The notes under the pieces were generated by a model. That model was not told the origin of the DNA. It ran no database searches and was given only the letters and a program-made list of their open reading frames with translations. A stretch of 64,000 nucleotides of DNA from Tragulus kanchil (taxonomy: Eukaryota; Chordata; Mammalia; Artiodactyla; Tragulidae), in contig JAIOJX010000027.1 of the NCBI GenBank assembly GCA_022376925.1, forward strand, positions 19,981,471 through 20,045,470, given 5' to 3'. A program made the translations under genes and the position numbers. Position 1 is the stretch's first letter. Each line of letters begins with the position of its first letter. This document shows positions 55,507-64,000 of this stretch, piece by piece.

Positions 55507-57016
55507 CTGGTGCTGGAGCGGAGAATCACAAAACCCGAATTAGATTCTGTTTCCAATCAGAGCTCTGCTGGGTCCTTTGGGGCCGGGCCGGCGGGTGGAA
55601 ACGCTCATCCACAGACATACTGTCTCCAGGGAATACCACCAGGGCCTCCAGGGACCCTGCCCGCAGGCGGGTGGCTGGTCTGTCCTTTCTCCCGGGTGGG
55701 TAGCAAGATCTCTCTAGAACCTGCAAGCCGGGGCCGCAGGACGGGGCTCCTGAGAGGCTTCCTCCTGAAGGCAGGGGGGTGGCGGGAAGGAAGACCCCAG
55801 GAGGGGGCTGCTGGGAACCAGAGGTGGTGGAAGGGGAGGGCCCAGGGTGCACCACCGGCCCTGGGAGGGGGAGAGGACGAGTTGGCCTGGCTCCCTTCCC
55901 TGGGGAGGACGCGCGGCCGGGGCCGCGGGGGTGGCCGTGTAACTCCAGGCGCGGCTTCTCCCCACAGTCACGTGAAGCCCAGCTGTGTGGGCACAGGGGC
56001 CAGGGCCACCTCCCAGCTGGCCGCCAGGAAGGAGTGACCAGCAGCTCCACGCTGGGTGTCCACCCAGCCCGTGACTAACGGCAGGCTGGGCGTGCGGGGG
56101 CCCAGCCCGGCTCCTCCCGAGGGAGGGACAGACGCAGCCTGGTCTCCGGGCTCCGTGCGGTGCTGGGGGGTGGGCCGCGCACGGGGTGGGCAGGTGGCTG
56201 CGAAGCGCAGAGTGGCTTGGGGGAGGAGGAAGGACACTGCAGAACAGGGGGTTCCTCGCCGGTCACGTGTGCCGGGGAGACTGAGGCTCAGAGAGGCTAA
56301 GCAGCCCAGGTGACCACGCCGAGGACCCTGACGCCGCTGCTCTCCTCCTCTGCCGCCTCAGCCGACCTCTGTCGGGAAGCTTCTCGGCCTGTCCTGCAGT
56401 CAGCGGAGAGGGCAGGGGCAGGAGGAGGGCCGGGCCGAGGGCCGGGCTCGACAGTGCCGTCATCTCAGCGGGGCTGGGGGAGCCCGTGGGGTGCTGAGGC
56501 AGGAGGAGGAGGGTGGGAGCCCGGGACCGACGCAGCATCCCGCCCTCCAGGCTCTCTCCCCCGCTGCCGGCTGGGCACCCGGGGGCCTCCCCGGGGCCCC
56601 GTGTGCATCCACCTGGAGCCTTGGCCCCCGGCTCCGTCTCCCACCTCCTGCCAGCCTGCGGAGCCAGGCGGCAACCTCTCCGCCACCCTCGGAGGTGGGC
56701 GGGAGCCCTGGTGCCTGGCTCAGGAGGCTCCTGGAAGCCCTGGTCACGGATCACTGCGCTCAGCCATGGGATTAAAGGGGCTCAGCGCGAGGCCAGCCTG
56801 CCTGGCCCGGCCGGCCGCCCTTCCCGGCTTGGCCCGACCGCGGGGGCGCCAGGCGGCCCCCCGCAGCTTCGGACAGAGGACAGGAGTTAGGTCGGCCTCC
56901 ACCTTTCCTTCCGGCCGCCACAGAGGGCTGGGCCCCTCCGGGAGCGGAGGTGGCCGCTCCCAGGGGGAGGGAGGCTCATCCTGGCCAGCGTCCCCCGGAC
57001 GGGCACTCCCGCCCAG
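55507..57016. other. CpG-rich unique sequence (possible CpG island)
   Basis: CpG-dense especially at 55905-56150 and 56420-57000 (GGACGCGCGGCCGGGGCCGC at 55907). A TTCTCCCCACAG acceptor-like string is at about 55957-55968. A 272-codon frame (56310-57128) overlaps long antisense and alternative frames, so it is probably compositional. No TATA box or recognised first exon. Confidence 0.4.
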
Positions 57017-57359
57017 CCCGCAGGGGTGCCGGCCTGCTCTGCGCACAGCCTCCCACCCGGGGCTCGTCCAGAGTGAATCACTCGGAAGGAGACCTGACAC
57101 TGTATCCTGCCGGAAATCGCAGGCCTAGAGCTGGGAGAAACCAGGTCAGGCTTCGTGGATTCAGGCCACCAGGAAGGGAGGCCGAGAGCCCGGGGTTTAG
57201 GGAGGGTCTTCTCCACGCTGGGCACGCTCAGCGCGTGTGAAATGTCACCTTCTGGGGAGGTCGGGCTGGACTCCGTCTGCAGACGGACGGAGACAACAAG
57301 CAGCGGGCCGGCGGTTACCTACATGGCGGGTGCCACTCAGGACGCAAACCCGGGTGCCG

Positions 57360-57565
57360 TCGTGCGTGTGTGCCCTGCCACCTCCGACGCTGTGAGACCC
57401 TGGGGCCGGAGCCCGCCGGCCTCCCCTGTGCCCGGACTCTCCCGGCAGGCGGACCGGAGTGGGCTGCCGCGCCCTCCTCCAGGGGATCTTCCCCACCCAG
57501 AGACTGACCCCACGTCTCCTCAGTCTCCTGCATTGCAGGCAAAGAAATTACCACGTGGACCATAA
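57360..57565 (-). mobile_element. Bov-tA SINE, antisense, diverged (copy at 58480-58685)
   Basis: CCTCCAGGGGATCTTCCCCA, CAGTCTCCTGCATTGCAGGC and GCGGACCGGAGTGGGCTGCC read antisense to Bov-tA. High CpG content, as in older methylated copies spared from decay. Confidence 0.8.
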
Positions 57566-57734
57566 CCCAGATCCAGGTGTGCCCGACTCCAGCGCTGAAG
57601 TCCATCCTTCGTAGAGTCCTTCATGCATCCGTAAACCGATCCGGTGGTGGCCCCCAGGCACCCTGCCCTAAGCCCCAGCCCAGGCGCACGTGAGCAGACA
57701 GCACGGAACTTCTCAGAGGCCCCCTCCCCATGAG

Positions 57735-57925
57735 AGGCAGGGTCGTGCAGCGTCAGGAGCATGCGCCCCGAGTTCAGGCCCTGGCTCTGCCCTTGCAAGC
57801 TGTGTAACCTCTCTGCGGCTTAATTTCTTCGTAGGCAGAACAGGACGACGGACGGTCCACCCTCAGAGCTCCACCAGGAGGATGAACGGAGGGGTTCTGG
57901 GGAAAAGCTTCGGCGCTGTGTTCAA
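57735..57925 (+). mobile_element. MIR SINE (copy at 58855-59045)
   Basis: GAGTTCAGGCCCTGGCTCTG, CAAGCTGTGTAACCTCTCTG, CGGCTTAATTTCTTCGTAGG follow the sense MIR consensus. Confidence 0.8.
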
Positions 57926-59261
57926 GAAATTGTAACTCTTTAATTGCTGTTGTGAACGTCCGTGTCATCCCACATCTCAAAGACCCCGCTCCCGTCACCA
58001 GATCTTCCTTCACCAAATCCGTCGCTAAGCCCTGGCCAAGAAGCAGGCTTTCCGCCAGCTTTGCGACTGCTCAGGACAGGCCCACAGCAGGAGCTGGGGG
58101 AACCAGGAGTGGGAGCTGGGTGACTGAGTTGGCGGCCCCGCAGGGGTGCCGGCCTGCTCTGCGCACAGCCTCCCACCCGGGGCTCGTCCAGAGTGAATCA
58201 CTCGGAAGGAGACCTGACACTGTATCCTGCCGGAAATCGCAGGCCTAGAGCTGGGAGAAACCAGGTCAGGCTTCGTGGATTCAGGCCACCAGGAAGGGAG
58301 GCCGAGAGCCCGGGGTTTAGGGAGGGTCTTCTCCACGCTGGGCACGCTCAGCGCGTGTGAAATGTCACCTTCTGGGGAGGTCGGGCTGGACTCCGTCTGC
58401 AGACGGACGGAGACAACAAGCAGCGGGCCGGCGGTTACCTACATGGCGGGTGCCACTCAGGACGCAAACCCGGGTGCCGTCGTGCGTGTGTGCCCTGCCA
58501 CCTCCGACGCTGTGAGACCCTGGGGCCGGAGCCCGCCGGCCTCCCCTGTGCCCGGACTCTCCCGGCAGGCGGACCGGAGTGGGCTGCCGCGCCCTCCTCC
58601 AGGGGATCTTCCCCACCCAGAGACTGACCCCACGTCTCCTCAGTCTCCTGCATTGCAGGCAAAGAAATTACCACGTGGACCATAACCCAGATCCAGGTGT
58701 GCCCGACTCCAGCGCTGAAGTCCATCCTTCGTAGAGTCCTTCATGCATCCGTAAACCGATCCGGTGGTGGCCCCCAGGCACCCTGCCCTAAGCCCCAGCC
58801 CAGGCGCACGTGAGCAGACAGCACGGAACTTCTCAGAGGCCCCCTCCCCATGAGAGGCAGGGTCGTGCAGCGTCAGGAGCATGCGCCCCGAGTTCAGGCC
58901 CTGGCTCTGCCCTTGCAAGCTGTGTAACCTCTCTGCGGCTTAATTTCTTCGTAGGCAGAACAGGACGACGGACGGTCCACCCTCAGAGCTCCACCAGGAG
59001 GATGAACGGAGGGGTTCTGGGGAAAAGCTTCGGCGCTGTGTTCAAGAAATTGTAACTCTTTAATTGCTGTTGTGAACGTCCGTGTCATCCCACATCTCAA
59101 AGACCCCGCTCCCGTCACCAGATCTTCCTTCACCAAATCCCGTCGTCTAAGCCCTGGCCAAGAAGCAGGCTTTCCGGCAGCTTTGCGACTGCTCAGGACA
59201 GGCCCAGAGCAGGAGCTGGGGGGACCAGGAGTGGGGAGCTGGGTGACTGAGTTGGCGGACC

Positions 59262-59836
59262 CCACGTTTCACCCTGGCGCCCTGCACTGGGAACGGGACA
59301 GGCGAGGAGCATGGAGGTTCCTCACCCCAGGCTAGTCCAGGCTGGGGGAGGAGGCCACGTGGAGCTAAAGCAGGCTTCCCCAGACCACCACCCTGACCGA
59401 CATCCGGTCTTCTGAGTACAGCTCCCCCCGGTACATGTGGGGAGGCAGGAGCTGGGAGGCTTGGGGACCATTGTTGGCTAGGAGGCCAGGAAAGAGGGGT
59501 CCCACACGCCAAGATGTACAAACATGCCGAAACTCGAGGGCCTGGCCTTTGGGGGAGTCACAGCCCTACTCACCCTTCCCCCCGCCCACCCCAGACACAA
59601 GACACACAGCCACCGGGCCTGGGGAACCAGAAAAGGAAGACAGTCAGACACAGGCTCCCTCATAAGGTCTCTCGAGACCCCTCCCTCCTTCACTGTCCTC
59701 TGGAAGCATGGCGGAAGTCCCTTTTCTTTGAAAAGACAAGACCGTCTTCCCCTTCCTCTTTCCTGGGGGGCTTCTGCCCGACTGTGCTTCTGTGGCCGTC
59801 TCTTACCGTCCTCACCTGGCTATCACACCAGGGACA
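59262..59836. other. Unique sequence, no gene seen
   Basis: GC-rich single-copy sequence. Overlapping frames of 67-164 codons in all directions. None recognised. Confidence 0.4.
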
Positions 59837-60362
59837 GGCTTCCCGGGCGGCGCCAGCAGGAAAGAACCCACCTGCCGATATAGGAGTCGCGGGTTCCATC
59901 CCTGGTCTGGAAGAGCCCCCGAGGAGGCAATGGCGACCCAGTCCAGTATTCTTTTTCTTTTGGGGGGGCTATTCTATGTTGTCCCTGCTGCTGCAGGCTC
60001 CTCTCTAGGTGCAGGGAGTGGGAGCCCCTCTCTAGCTGAGGTGAGCAGACTTCTTGCTGCGGTGACTTCTCTTGTGGTGGAGCTCGGGCTCTAGGGCTCA
60101 CGGGCTTCAGTAGTTGTGGCTCCGAGGCTCTAGAGCACAGGCTCCATCGTTGTGGCTCACGGGCTTAGTTGCTCCGCAGCCTGTGAGATCTTCCCAGATC
60201 AGGGATCAAACCCACGTCTTCTGCGTTGGCAGCTGGACTCTTTACCACTGAGCTTCCCTCCAGGGAAGCCCTCCAGTCTTCTCGCCTGGAGAACCCCGTG
60301 GACTGGGGAGCCTCGTGGCTACAGTTCAGGGCATCGCAGAGGCAGACCCTGCTGAGCAACTG
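59837..60362 (+). mobile_element. Bov-tA SINE split by a CHR-type SINE
   Basis: The 5' half at 59837-59952 (GGCTTCCCGGGCGGCGCCAG to GTCCAGTATTCT) resumes at 60271-60362 (CTCCAGTCTTCTCGCCTGGA to CTGAGCAACTG). The string TCCAGTNTTCT on both sides is a one-mismatch target-site duplication. Confidence 0.9.
59953..60270 (-). mobile_element. CHR-type SINE, antisense, nested in Bov-tA
   Basis: Poly-T-like start TTTTCTTTTGGGG, GGCTCACGGGCTTAGTTGCT, GATCTTCCCAGATCAGGGAT, ending CTCCAGGGAAGCC. About 320 bases, one of the longest CHR copies in the window. Confidence 0.88.
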
Positions 60363-60784
60363 AGGACACACGCACGGCCGCCAGCGAAACCTCCGTCCAG
60401 GCACCGCGAGGACCCCGGGTGGCAGCCGTCTTTTCCCGCTCCTCCGTGGATGCCTTGGACACCATGGCCCCCAGGGTCTCTGGCCCCAGGCTGTCCAAGC
60501 ACCCCGCTCCCTCCCAGTCAGCTTAACCCTGGCTCTGGGGCGTGTAAGAATGCATTTATTTCCAACTCTCAAGGTTCACCTCCTCAACTCCATCTGCCCC
60601 CTTCCCTATACCCCCCACAGCACTGCAAATAATACCCCATTTTATATGGAAAACACTAAACCAGGATCACACCTTTTAAAAGATATTTCCACCTCACAGC
60701 CTGAAGTCAGACACCACCTTTCTCCCATCCTCCACAACCACCACGCTGCACCCCACCCCACCCGCCGGTTTTGCTACCAGACTT
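60363..60784. other. Unique pyrimidine-rich sequence, no gene seen
   Basis: Pyrimidine-rich single-copy sequence leading into the AT-rich block. Nothing recognised. Confidence 0.4.
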
Positions 60785-61125
60785 CCCTAAGCCAGTGTAA
60801 TTGAAAAGGCATGATTTCCTTTAATTGACAGCAGCTGGATTCAGCTGCAAAACGCAAAGAAGCATTTGCTGAACATGATTTACAGCAACGAGGCAAAACT
60901 TTCTCCTTTTTATATCTTTCTGCGAGTTCCGTGGCCAAAACAGCTCAGCAGAAATGAGAGGAGAAAAAAAAGTAATTAGTGTTTAATTTTTTAACAATTT
61001 TTAACTCCCTTTTTAATTGCTTTACATAAACCTGTCCTAGAATTTTACAGCCTTCAAATCTCTGTCTAAGTCTGGTCCTTGTTTCTGGTTTTAATTACCA
61101 GGAGGCTTGTCTGGCACATTAAATT
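60785..61125. promoter_or_regulatory. Probable conserved non-coding element
   Basis: A sharp AT-rich island in GC-rich DNA without transposon sequence. TAATT-type homeodomain cores lie near 60798, 60821, 60973, 60983, 61014 and 61091. Two CAGCTG E-boxes at 60832-60837 and 60842-60847 form an imperfect palindrome. No reading frame is open across it. The texture matches developmental enhancers. Conservation itself is not visible from one sequence. Confidence 0.5.
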
Positions 61126-61172
61126 AGAAGAGAGAGAGAGAGGGGAAAAAAAGAAACACACACACGCACAAT
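61126..61172. repeat. GA and CA microsatellite
   Basis: (GA)n near 61131-61142 followed by A-rich sequence and (CA)n near 61156-61169. Confidence 0.75.
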
Positions 61173-61840
61173 TTCAGAAATATTTTTGCTCTTGGACTCC
61201 CAGCTGAACATCTAATATTTCAGCGTGCGGACGGGAGAGCTTGGCCCGGGAGGGCTTCGGAAGAAGGCGAGTTGTCCATGGCCTCTGCGGCATTATTGCC
61301 TCACCTCCTAACTGCCTCGTGGTTCTTCGGATTGAGAGGCCCACCGCAGGACCGCGTCCCATAGTCCACAGGGGCCCCGGGCGCCTCGGCCTCCTGCCGC
61401 TACGTAACTGGCTTCCTGGAAAAGCTGGACGTGTGCAGAGGTCTTCGGCTCTGGACAGACCTCAGGTTCTGCTTTCCGAACCAGGCCCTCAGATGTTTGG
61501 ACCGTTTTCTGGCAGACCATCTCAAGCAGGACAGGAAACTGCGAGGAACACGGCGCGGAGAAGACAAAGGAGATGGTCTTCGCACGGGACGAGCAGAAGT
61601 TCCGGAGAACAGGGAAGCCAGCAGCAATCAGCCTCGGGAGAGCTGCCTGGGCCAACGCGTCCCACCCCGCAGGGAGGAGTGGAGCCCTGGACCCTGCCGC
61701 TGGCTGCAGATGGGCTGACTCAGGCTGCGGGAGGGCCGGGAGGCTGCCCCTGGGTCTGGACGGACCGTCCCCAGCTGAACTCCCTGCAGACTCCTGTCCG
61801 GTAGCCCCCTGGCCTGCACGGGGTGACTTGAATGGCAATG
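61173..61840. other. GC-rich unique sequence, no gene recognised
   Basis: A sense frame of 187 codons (61241-61804) overlaps a 176-codon antisense frame. No known domain and no clear splice sites. Confidence 0.4.
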
Positions 61841-62080
61841 AAGGAACACCGAGTTCAATTTCAATTTTAAATTTCCTTCCTTGGGTCGCCCTAGCCTCAT
61901 TTCAGCTGCTCCGCGGCCTCCCATGGATAATGGCTCCCTAATATCTCTTACACTGTACACAGAGGGCATCTCCATCTCTGAGGCTCTGCTGGACAGGGGT
62001 GCCCCGGCCCTCATTATGGAAAGCGTGGGTGGAGGGGGCCTCCCCCGGGAGGTGGCCGGAGACAGGTGAGCTCCAGCTTC
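61841..62080. promoter_or_regulatory. Possible conserved non-coding block
   Basis: AT-richer TTCAATTTCAATTTTAAATT followed by CATGGATAATGGCTCCCTAA and TATCTCTTACACTGTACACA in a transposon-free context. A donor-like ACAGGTGAGC sits at about 62063. Texture evidence only. Confidence 0.3.
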
Positions 62081-62464
62081 ACCAAGACGTGGAAGCTGCC
62101 TCGTAACAGGCCCCCGGGGGACCTGAACACACAGTCAGGGTCACGTCCCCAACGCAGCACGGCTGGCTGGGCCTGGAACGGAGAAATGGTCCGTGGATTC
62201 CCTTCAAGGTGTGATCGGAGTGTGCAGGTGGGGGTTGAGGAGAGGCATGCCGTAAACCTGCCTTGGGACCCACCCCTGCAGGGCCGAGGCTCCCTGGCCA
62301 GTGTGCATTAGTGCCGCGGCCGCAGACCCCCTGGCAGACCCTGCCCAAGCCCGCCCGCGGCTCCTCCAGGACTCCTGCTGGGAGGCAGAGGGCCGCCTGG
62401 CGCCGCTGGGCGGGCAGCCCTGTGGATGGAGCCCCGCCAACGCTGGCTCCCCCCCACACGACCA

Positions 62465-62645
62465 TTACCTCCCGAAAACCCAGGAGTTATTACAATTAAA
62501 ACACGTTGTAGGGGGAGTGGGGGCTGGGGGAGGTCCCTTTAGGAAGGAACACTGGGATTAAAAGAAATTAGAGCAGTTGCCACGGCGACACAGCCAGGGC
62601 TGGGCGCTGCCCTGTGATTATTTCAATGGGAGCGCACTGGAGGGG
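62465..62645. promoter_or_regulatory. Possible regulatory block with X-box-like motif
   Basis: GTTATTACAATTAAAACACG near 62483, GGGATTAAAAGAAATTAGAG near 62554, an RFX X-box-like GTTGCCACGGCGAC at 62576-62589 and GTGATTATTTCAATGG near 62612. Transposon-free. Confidence 0.35.
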
Positions 62646-63834
62646 GGCAGGGCTGGGCCGGGGGTGCTGGTCGCCGGACCCCGCGGCGCGGGCCAGGTCC
62701 ACCCTTTGCCCGCCGGCATGCCATGCTGCAGCGCCCGGGACCTTCGCCCACGGCGGACTGTTGCTGGCTCTCCGGTCCTCTGGAACAGCAGCTTATCGCG
62801 TGGAACGCCGTCTTCCAGGATGTCCACACCTCAGGCCTCCGTCTGATTTCTTCTGAACCCGGGAAACTCCCAAGAGGGCCCCGGCTCTCACGGCCCCGTG
62901 CATGGTGCAATGACCTGACCTGGGCTCCTATCAACTCAGCTCCAGCGATTAGGCGTCCCAGGGAACCCGGCCGCCCCCCCGGCTCTAACCTGAAGCAGGA
63001 AGCACAGGTGTGCGCGGGGGAGTGAGAGCAAGGAGGGGTGGGAGGGTCTTGGAAGGGGGCCCACGGTAATGAGGAAGATGGAGCTCCACGCCTGGGCCAC
63101 CTCCAGGGACCCGCAGAGGCTCGGAGTCCCGGGAGAAGGGGAATCCTAGCTTGGCGGAGCTACAGCGGCTGCAGAAGAGAAAACAGTCATTAGCTCTCGG
63201 GCTCCTCTGCGCTGGTCTCCTGGGGAGGCCCCGCAGGAAGGCGAGGCTGCCTGGACACCTCGGGGAGAGAGGAGGGGCTGGGCCGGGTGGATGGCGGCGG
63301 ACTCGGCACATCCTCAGTTTCTCAGGCCTCATTGCCTCCGATGTCCATTTGGTGGACTCAGGCCGCAGGGAGAGAGCCGAAACCACGAGCCCAGGTGGGG
63401 GGTTCCAGGCGTCGGGAGGCGGGCTTCCATCTTGAAGAGCAACCTGGCCGAAGGCCCGTCTTCGGTCCCCCGCAAGCACCCAGGCCGGAGACGCGGACCG
63501 GCCAAAGCGACAGGCAGGAGCCTCTCTCTGTGAGCACTTTCCACGCCTGGTCTTTCCTTCTCTTTGGAGGAACCCCCTGCCCGTCACTCCACAGCCTCCT
63601 GTTTGTGTTTACACCATCCAAGGTGCTCCCCCATGAAACGCGAGGCCCCTCGGCCGCAGACGGGGCGCCCGGACTTGGCAACTCTGTCAGCCGCTCCAGC
63701 TCACGTGCCTTCTCTGCAGAAAACACCATCTGCTTGTCAGCGTCTTCATGAGGACCTGAGACCATGGGCTCCCCATGCCTGGCTCTGTCCCAACCAGCCC
63801 TCCCAGTCTGCCCCAGTCTTGGGGGGCTCTGGGC
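62646..63834. other. CpG-rich unique sequence, no gene recognised
   Basis: CpG-dense at 62650-62770 (CGCCGGACCCCGCGGCGCGG near 62672). Several frames of 90-212 codons are open on both strands together, which is compositional. No family recognised. Confidence 0.4.
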
Positions 63835-64000
63835 GGGCTTCCCAGGTGGCTCCGTGGTAAAGAATCCGCCTGCCGATGCAGGTGATGTGGGTTCGATCCC
63901 TGTGTCGGGAAGATCCCAAAGGAAATGGAAACCCACTCCAGTATTCTCTGCCTGGGGAATCCCATGGACAGAGGAGCCTGGCGGGCTACGGCCCATGGGG
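63835..64000 (+). mobile_element. Bov-tA SINE, cut by window end
   Basis: GGGCTTCCCAGGTGGCTCCG, GGGTTCGATCCCTGTGTCGG, GAGGAGCCTGGCGGGCTACG, running to the last base. Close to consensus. Confidence 0.94.

Larger units (their letters stand above)
57017..59261. repeat. Tandem duplicate pair P (period 1120 bp)
   Basis: Copy 1 is 57017-58137 and copy 2 is 58137-59261. The last ~125 bases of copy 1 differ from copy 2: AAATCCGTCGCTAAG/AAATCCCGTCGTCTAAG, TTTCCGCCAGC/TTTCCGGCAGC, CCCACAGCAGG/CCCAGAGCAGG, a G-run change near 58098, and GTGGGAGC/GTGGGGAGC. The rest looks identical. Confidence 0.94.

Noticed and set aside
56310..57128. 272-codon sense open frame, longest in the window
   Set aside because: Lies in CpG-rich DNA with long antisense and alternative frames. 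Composition is Gly/Pro/Arg/Ser-rich without any recognised motif. It runs across the duplicate P boundary.
1..64000. A new tandem-duplicating element or amplification system with fixed ~1.1-kb units
   Set aside because: The duplicated sequences share no termini, motif or target site, and junctions show end-of-contig error patterns. An assembly artefact explains more with less. Kept only as the alternative to test.

Overview
The window is nuclear DNA of a ruminant, almost certainly a bovid. The evidence is the interspersed repeats. Bov-tA/Bov-A SINEs occur about every 2-3 kb on both strands, alongside BovB (RTE) LINE 3' ends, CHR-type tRNA-Glu SINEs of cetartiodactyls, 3' ends of artiodactyl L1, and old mammalian MIR, MER5A and other hAT fragments. 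The exact species cannot be read by eye. I recognise no protein-coding exon, rRNA or tRNA gene. The only residual coding signal is decayed C-terminal BovB reverse-transcriptase ORF. The longest open frames lie in GC-rich DNA, are usually open in several frames at once, and match no family I know. The region is best described as intergenic or deep-intronic.

The dominant feature is structural. Sixteen separate stretches of unrelated sequence are each present twice, head to tail, with a nearly constant period of 1076-1168 bp. Junctions lie near 726, 2575, 6240, 11590, 15150, 17112, 20050, 24594, 27475, 31733, 35369, 38565, 45480, 48860, 53890 and 58137. Differences between copies are mostly small indels in homopolymers and short repeats, concentrated at the right end of the first copy and the left end of the second. 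This is the pattern expected if short contigs overlapping by about 1.1 kb were placed end to end without merging. About 17.7 kb (roughly 28%) of the window would then be false duplication, and the real locus about 46 kb. A biological origin is possible in principle but much less likely.

Layout after mentally collapsing the duplicates: 1-4.7 kb, BovB end and an L1 3' end with a SINE inside it; 5-9 kb, MIR/Bov-tA and L1 fragments; 9.1-9.3 kb, an AT-motif block that may be conserved; 10-14 kb, BovB, CHR SINE, a hAT element split by BovB, and nested inverted Bov-tA; 14-20 kb, mostly unique with an AT palindrome and L1; 21-22.3 kb, a promoter/enhancer-like GC-rich block with CCAAT, CRE-like and X-box-like motifs; 22.8-26.3 kb, L1 with nested Bov-tA; 26.4-34 kb, GC-rich unique sequence and MIR; 34-41 kb, BovB and a dense SINE cluster; 41.6-42.1 kb, a possible solo LTR; 42.6-43.8 kb, two MER5A copies, one split by BovB; 44-52 kb, unique sequence, L1 and SINEs; 53-59 kb, CpG-rich unique sequence; 59.8-60.4 kb, a SINE inside a SINE; 60.8-62.7 kb, AT-rich blocks with homeodomain-type motifs that look like conserved non-coding elements. 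With no genes recognised, there is no pathway to describe. Any function is probably cis-regulatory.
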